The translations under genes and the position numbers were made by a program. Shown here in pieces: positions 19,745 through 24,603 of a DNA stretch of 24,603 nucleotides. The notes beneath the pieces are model-generated. The model was not told where the DNA came from, did no database searches, and saw only the letters and a program-made list of their open reading frames with translations. Numbering within the stretch: position 1 is the first letter of the stretch; each line of letters opens with the position of its first letter. The stretch is from Reticulitermes lucifugus (Eukaryota; Arthropoda; Insecta; Blattodea; Rhinotermitidae): NCBI GenBank assembly GCA_026260175.1, contig JAKCWW010003005.1, forward strand, positions 1,946 to 26,548. Reading direction: 5' to 3'.

Positions 19745-22700
19745 CTGCAGAAAGATAAGAAAAAAATTGTAAAAAGGGTTATACATTTGTATTTCAGATG
19801 TTTTAAATGTCTTTGACGCTTCTCATTATATTTATTTATTTGTTTTTCGAACACTGACAGTAATGGGGATCCAGTGGTGTAGAAGGCACCTGTCTTACCA
19901 TGCAGAAAGCCTTAGGTATAGGACCAAACACATTTTTCAATATGCTTCCCCTTCCTCAACTCAGTGAGGCATACCAGGCCTCCAGCATACTTCAGATCCC
20001 ACATTAAATTGTATGCTCCCTGTACCAGCCATCATCACCATCATAATATGTATGATAAGGAGCTAAATGAATTGCTACTTTTGCCCTGGGCACACAGGTG
20101 CAGACCAGGAGTGTTAAAAACATGCAGGAGTACAGGAAACATAAAACACTGACAGGAATTTACATTTCTTACACTTTTCAGGTCAAATTTTAATTCAAGC
20201 CATTATACACAACACTTGACCAACAGATGCACTATTATTATACATTTTTGTATTTACAATACAATCGCCGTGAATCAGTCCGACATGTTTCAGTCCCTTG
20301 TTGGGACCATCATCAGGGACATTCTCTTAAGATCATAAATTACACATTACAAATTAACTATATAGGTACATATTAAAAATACAAAATGTATAAAGGTTAA
20401 AGCTGTAGGCTATCTGTCTGTTGGGCCCTCGATCCACTGCATATTGGAAGTTGTCTGTTTACGTGTGGAAGGTTAAGACAGTACAGTACTGTATTGTATT
20501 GTATTGTAAATACAAAAACGTATAATAAGAGTGCATCTGTTGGTCAAGTGTTATGTGTTGAATGACAATGCACGGTATGAATAGTATCAAGCCACTTTGT
20601 TCAAAGTGCGGGGCTGCTAAACAAATGAATACAAGGGCTGCATAAAGGATCAGAAATGTTCGATGTGCATGGGACGCTCTGGTGCCCGCCCTACTTCTAT
20701 TCTATTCTATCAAGCCACTATCTGTTCATCTGTCTTTTGTCTGAAATGGATAAATGTCTGTTCTTATTTTCTAATAGACCATGTGTATTAAATGTTCCAA
20801 TTAATCATAACCACTATTCTAGCTTGCATTTCTAATGTGATACATTTGGTGGTTCAGTAGATTTGGCATCTGCTGCCCCACTGTGCATATGCTTTTGGTA
20901 ATTCGCGACTTACCGTCGATTTTGATGGATCTTGTGCAAATAGCCATAGAAGGGTGCAGCAGTTGCAAAACAAAGGATCATACTTTCCACACCAGGCAGA
21001 CATCAGATTCAGTATTACACCCACATTTCCAGAGACCTGAAATTAATAAAGATGCATAATTAATTTTCTGTACACAGGGATTTGATATCCTGTTCACTTT
21101 GGTGCTGAACACAAACATAGGTCCTCCTGTAACAGTGAAAGAAGTACAGTGAACAGGTCAGCAGTAACAATTTCTGAGCTTCATGCTGGGTGAATTGTTG
21201 GTAGCTGTGCTGTGTCAGAGAACAGGACGTCAGAATTTTCTGTACACACTGTTGAAAACCGACACAGTAATTGCAAAGGGAAAACTGAATGGTGTCCACT
21301 TACAAAGTGGTTAAGAGAACACAGTATGCATGTTCTGCCTCTTCTATGTTGTGCAAACTGCACTAGAAAGTACATTAGAATTCTAGGCTCCATGTCTGTA
21401 CTAACCCTGTTCACAATGTATGTTGAATGTTAAATTTGTTTTTTTTTACATGATAAAAATACAGTAAAACCTAAAATTTACATTAATGGAATGTATGTTT
21501 CTCATGCTTTACATAATTTTTCATTCCCATTAGTTTTCCTACCACTTCAGTAGTTTTAGTTCCCACATAATGCATGTAATTTCATTTGAAGTTCCTAGAT
21601 TTTGGGACTGGTTTCATTTTTAACCACTGGCTATTCTGACAAGTTATTCACCATGCAGCCTGTTGATGTGTGAATGCTTTCAAGTTGCCTGTTATTACTA
21701 CTGCTGTACAGTCTGTTAGTAGAGCCTACTGTGTGCACTATAGTTGTTTTAATTGAACTTACGCATTTCAAAAGGCATGATGCCAACACAAAAAGAAAGA
21801 AAACTCATTTCCTTAGAAGACAAACTCGACATTCTACTGGACACTGACAAAGCTGTGGGTACATGTATTTCCTTGGTGAAACAACTTGAATTTTGAGTAT
21901 CACAACTCTGAATACTATAGTAAAAAGACTGTCATGTCATCGAAGAAAATGGAAATAAATGTGGACAGCCTCCTACCCAGTGGTTACTGAGGCTGTTTCC
22001 CTTGGGGAAAAGCAGCCGAGGCACGAAGCTGACTACTCACCTCCCTGTAGGACCAACTTTGAAAATGCATGGAACTACACCTTCCACTCCCTCATGTGTT
22101 TAATTAATCAAAGGCACAATTTTATTTTGCCTTTATTCATAGTAACTTCCCATTATTCTAAAACTTGGTTATCACAGAAACTATGATGATTTAAATGAGA
22201 AAAAAGATAACTGCATGTGTTAAGATAGAAGTAATTTATAAGAAACTAGTATGGCATATTTGAAGGCTCTCTCAACATCTCCCTGTAGTAATCGAGGTAA
22301 ACTATTTTAAGGAATGTATTACTATTAGCTGTATATCACATACTGAATGGATTAAAATGTACAATGAAAGAAAAATAGTTTAACCATAGCATGAAGTATA
22401 CACTGGCACTAACTGTGTTACCTGCCAAACACTTGCAGCAGTATTTTCATATTTGGCTAGGTTAATGAGGACCTTGGTTGCCACTGTGCTCTTCTCCTTA
22501 TCAACTTCGGAACGATTGACATTACTAAGGCACTTGTAGATAGTCTTCACAGTATCACTATTTGCAATATTCACACAAAGTTTTGGAGACAGTTGAGTAA
22601 TTGTGTCTGAAATTTGAGGAAAAAGATTAAATCAATCAACTTATGGCACTTTAACAGCGACACTACTAGGCACACTTTGACCAAGTCAATTACATAATGA

Positions 22701-24603
22701 ACACCTGAGTCATCATGCAGGAAGCCTGTGTTACAATAGCTGTCCATGCTGAGACAGATTTTATGCAGTGATCACCTACTTAAATGTTAAATTAGTTGAT
22801 GATGGAGTTACACAGAGAATTTGTATGCCATTTTCCTGATGAGGAATTAAATCTGGTAGTGAAATTTTATCCAGTATATTGTACAGATCCAAAGGTAGCA
22901 TTTGATTTGTAAAATGAAATGACAACAGTATACAATATATAAAGCTCTCTTTTGCTGCTATTAAACTATAATTTACCCAGTTCAGTGAAGGCCCATATAA
23001 GGCGGCCTGAGCAAACTTTCTTAAGCATGACCACAGCAGCTGCGTATCGAGTTTCCAGTGTTGTCCCAGGAAGTGCATTCTGTATGCTACTCAGGGCACG
23101 TTCCCTGACAGCAACCATCTCCCGAGTCCCAGTTTTACGTTCTCGGTATCCTCTCCACACAGCCTGCAAAAGGTATTAATAATACTAACGAATATGTATG
23201 TGTGATTTAATGAAAACTGAAGATGCAGCAGTATATACCATGACAAAGAAAAGTAATTCATGTGGTAAGTAGTCATCAGCTGCTTTACACTGGGGTTAAA
23301 TGTTATGCTGTGACTACAAGTACAGTTCTACTGAAAGACCCTGACACCCACTGGCATTCTATTTAGGTATTTTCCCCAAGAACTGAATGTGAAGGGGAGG
23401 TCACTTTATATCTGGGTAAATATAATAACTGTGTGACCATTTCACTGAATCCAAAACTTGTGTGTTATGGAATCCTGATTTCCACTTAACAGCTACATAC
23501 ATACTTGAATTCTTATGGCAGCCGCAGTAAGCTTCCTATGTTCCTCCTGTCGTGAATTTAAAATTATGCAGCGCTCATCTTCTTTCTTTTGTAAGCAAGC
23601 TCGAAACCACTGCTGAATGACAAGTGCTGCTGACTTCTTTTCCAGGAAGTAATGCCTTTCTTTTTGTCCCAGCATTTTGGCTCTAAATCTCTTCTGGATG
23701 GTAATTGCTGCAAACTTCATTTTCAAGAAGTTTTCCCTTTCAGACCTTGTCAGTATTGTTGCCCTAAATTTCATTTGAATGATGACTGCAGCAGATTGAT
23801 GCAACAGGTACCACTGTGATTGCTTCTTCATCAGTTTAGTGGCTCGGAATCTCCTCTGGATCAGTGTTGCTGCTCGCTTTGTTTCCAGGAAGTGTTGCCT
23901 TTCAGATCTCATAAGCTCTGCTGCTCTAAATTTCTGCTGAATAGTAATAGCTGCCTTTCTTTGTTGCTGGTACCACTCGACCTGTTTCTTTGTAAGCAGT
24001 ATGGCCCGGAATCTTCTTTGGATGGCAGTTGCTGCAAACTTCTGCTGCAGGAAGCCTTTTCTCTGATCTCGCATTAGCATTGTAGCTCTGAATTTGTTCT
24101 GAATGATTACTGCTGCATGTCTTTGTTGCTGGTACCACTCAACCTGTTTCTTCATAAGCAGTGTGGCCTGGAGTCTTCTTTGGATCACAATTGCTGCAAA
24201 CTTCTGTTGCAGGAAGCGTTGTCTCTGATCTCGCATTAGCATTGTAGCTCTGAATTTGTTCTGAATGATTAATGCTGCATGTCTTTGTTGCTGGTACCAC
24301 ATAACCTGCTTCTTCATAAGCAGTGTGGCCCTGAATCTTCTTTGGATGGCAGTTACTGCAAACGTCTTCTGCAGGAAGCATTGTCTCTGATCTCGCATTA
24401 GCATTGTAGCTCTGAATTTGTTCTGAATGATTAATGCTGCATGTCTTTGTTGCTGGTACCACATAACCTGCTTCTTCATAAGCAGTGTGGCCCTGAATCT
24501 TCTTTGGATGATGGTTGCTGCAAACTTCTGCTGCAGGAAGTGTTGTCTCTGATCTCGCATTAGCATTGTAGCTCTGAATTTGTTCTGAATGATTATTGCT
24601 GCA
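19499..24603 (-). CDS. asp: abnormal spindle/ASPM homologue, 3' part (5 exons, 5' end outside window)
   Basis: Asp/ASPM binds microtubule minus ends at spindle poles and works with calmodulin through its IQ motifs. The exons in the window are 24603-23505 (partial), 23163-22977, 22606-22422, 21036-20914 and 19744-19499. All introns are GT-AG and every phase agrees. The first encodes at least 12 IQ-type motifs. The next three give AVWRGYRERK and RYAAAVVMLKK, then ITQLSPKLCVNIANSD and VATKVLINLAKYENTAASVW, then VGVILNLMSAWCGKYD, matching the helical repeat region after the IQ domain. The last has KPDWRVTGACQPQTFESPLHA and IKQLKLIN, the known C-terminus type. The N-terminal ASH and calponin-homology domains must lie to the right. 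Introns carry a fold-back element with a hammerhead-like motif, a pogo remnant and a SINE fragment. Confidence 0.95.
19865..20150 (+). repeat. degraded tRNA-like repeat
   Basis: The stretch ATCCAGTGGTGTAGAAGGCA, then CCTGTCTTACCATGCAG, resembles the 5' half of a tRNA-derived SINE head. The downstream part has no clear B box. A 62-codon ORF at 19964-20152 has no recognisable domain. The call is weak. Confidence 0.3.
20201..20560. mobile_element. fold-back element with ~60-bp inverted ends, carrying a hammerhead-like motif
   Basis: The left end (20201-20265: ACACTTGACCAACAGATGCA then TTATTATACATTTTTG and TATTTACAATACAAT) is the inverted copy of the right end (20491-20556: ATTGTAAATACAAAAACG, ATAATAAGAGTGCATCTG, TTGGTCAAGTGTTATG), with a few substitutions. 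A short (GTATT)n run lies at the inner right edge. The interior of about 225 bp has no ORF and contains the hammerhead-like motif near its left side. It sits in the last asp intron. Confidence 0.7.
20272..20324 (-). ncRNA. hammerhead ribozyme-like motif with full core
   Basis: On the minus strand the order is GAAT-GTCC, CTGATGA, T, GGTCCC-AACAA-GGGACT, GAAA, CATGT, C, then GGAC-TG-ATTC. GTCC/GGAC and GAAT/ATTC pair as stem I with a two-base bulge. GGTCCC/GGGACT pairs as stem II with one G-U. ACATGT is self-complementary as a short stem III. C3, U4, G5, A6, G8, A9, G12, A13, A14, A15.1, U16.1 and C17 of a type I hammerhead are all present, with cleavage predicted after GUC. The one departure is an extra U between A9 and stem II. 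Confidence 0.6.
20914..21036 (-). CDS. asp: asp exon, helical region
   Basis: It has 41 codons, in phase 0 at both ends, between acceptor TAATTTCAG and donor TCGACG|GTAAGT. It encodes VSGNVGVILNLMSAWCGKYD, then CCTLLWLFAQDPSKST, matching the LL-rich segment ahead of the ASPM C-terminus. There is no long ORF at this site because the exon is short. Confidence 0.9.
21463..21958 (+). mobile_element. pogo/Tigger-like element remnant
   Basis: It begins CAGTAAAACCTAAAATTTAC, a pogo-type terminus preceded by TA, and reaches a decayed transposase N-terminus about 310 bp later. It is cut off by a SINE fragment at about 21960. The right terminus was not found. It lies in an asp intron in the opposite orientation to the gene. 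Confidence 0.5.
21777..21950 (+). pseudogene. pogo-like transposase N-terminus, broken
   Basis: It starts MMPTQKERKLISLEDKLDIL and continues LDTDKAVGTC with LVKQLEF before a stop at about 21894. After a shift it resumes SITTLNTIVKRL. This is the first helix-turn-helix of CENP-B/pogo-type DNA-binding domains (usual form K..LSLEDK..IL ... STL.TI.K). No catalytic domain follows. Confidence 0.6.
21960..22115 (+). repeat. SINE body fragment
   Basis: The segments CCCTTGGGGAAAAGCAGCCG, AGGCACGAAGCTGACTACTC, ACCTCCCTGTAGGACCAAC and TGCATGGAACTACACCTTCC match the body of the 3432/8575 family. The head and tail are missing. It adjoins the pogo remnant. Confidence 0.6.
22422..22606 (-). CDS. asp: asp exon, helical (ARM/HEAT-like) region
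   Basis: The acceptor AAATTTCAG precedes ACACAATTACTC, and the donor is TGGCAG|GTAACA, ending in phase 0. The split codon makes D, giving DTITQLSPKLCVNIANSD, KCLSNVNRSE and VATKVLINLAKYENTAASVW. The family has matching T.LSP, NRS and L.N..KYE patterns here. Confidence 0.94.
22977..23163 (-). CDS. asp: asp exon, last IQ and start of helical region
   Basis: The acceptor CTTTTGCAG precedes GCTGTGTGG, and the donor is CTGG|GTAAAT, ending in phase 1. It has 62 codons plus one base: VWRGYRERKTGTREMVAV, then ALSSIQNALPG and RYAAAVVMLKKVCSG, matching the ASPM segment just after the IQ array. Confidence 0.93.
23505..24603 (-). CDS. asp: asp IQ-repeat exon (partial)
   Basis: The frame is open from the window edge to CAA|GTATGT at 23505, ending in phase 0. 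It encodes alternating 27-residue units, one type with IQRRFRATLLMKKQ ... WYQQQRH and the other IIQNKFRATMLMRDQRQ ... FLQQKF, together 54 residues. At the 3' end the units diverge (IQQKFRAAELMRSERQ, IQMKFRATILTRSER, IQKRFRAKMLGQKER, IQQWFRACLQKKEDE). The last IQ is split by the intron: AAAIRIQ, then AVWRGYRERK in the next exon. Confidence 0.96.
23870..24603 (-). repeat. 162-bp tandem repeat within the asp coding exon
   Basis: The word TGGTACC occurs at 23968, 24130, 24292 and 24454 on the plus strand, exactly 162 bp apart. 162 bp is 54 codons, two IQ units. The units at about 24241-24350 and 24403-24512 are nearly identical base for base, while those left of about 23960 are clearly diverged. 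The array continues beyond the right edge. Confidence 0.9.

Noticed and set aside
24139..24462. A 107-codon ORF in another frame of the asp exon
   Set aside because: It is a shadow of the 162-bp coding repeat; a period divisible by three keeps alternative frames open.
1..24603. Bacterial-type features (operons, Shine-Dalgarno sites, CRISPR arrays, insertion sequences)
   Set aside because: The genes are spliced and the repeats are eukaryotic; no regularly spaced repeat-spacer array is seen.

Overview
The window is animal nuclear DNA. It has two spliced genes with GT-AG introns and vertebrate/insect-type products, long A+T-rich non-coding stretches, and many decayed transposons. The mix of tRNA-derived SINEs, two kinds of non-LTR retrotransposon tail, a Tc1/mariner-type element and pogo-like debris fits a large insect genome, most likely a polyneopteran such as a cockroach, termite or cricket. 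The species is not proven by the sequence.

Both real genes lie on the minus strand. On the right (19499 to beyond 24603) are the last five coding exons of an abnormal spindle/ASPM gene: part of the IQ-repeat exon, three exons of the helical (ARM/HEAT-like) region, and the final exon with its stop. The IQ region is a tandem DNA array with a 162-bp period that runs off the right edge. About 2.7 kb downstream is a complete PP2A activator gene (PTPA), 9344-16819, which I resolved into eight exons. They join in phase to 344 codons, beginning with a four-residue first exon. The two genes share a strand but are not otherwise linked; one acts in spindle organisation, the other in phosphatase 2A activation.

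The left 9.3 kb has no gene I can support. It holds SINE copies, non-LTR retrotransposon remnants, a small inverted-repeat element, and dispersed repeats. The introns and the space between the genes also carry repeats: a 1294-bp DD41D-like mariner relative with a dead transposase and clear TA duplications in PTPA intron 5, a pogo-like MITE, a pogo transposase remnant, SINEs, and a tandem palindrome just downstream of the asp stop.

The most interesting signal is a recurring motif that fits the hammerhead ribozyme fold. One copy (20272-20324, minus strand) has every conserved core base, a paired stem I, a six-pair stem II and a self-complementary short stem III, inside an element with ~60-bp inverted ends. 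A decayed copy at 5803-5847 has different stem sequences that still pair. A second, diverged family occurs at 2772-2972 (three copies in both orientations), 6140-6265 and 11490-11595. All copies share one extra U between the CUGANGA box and stem II, so activity is uncertain.
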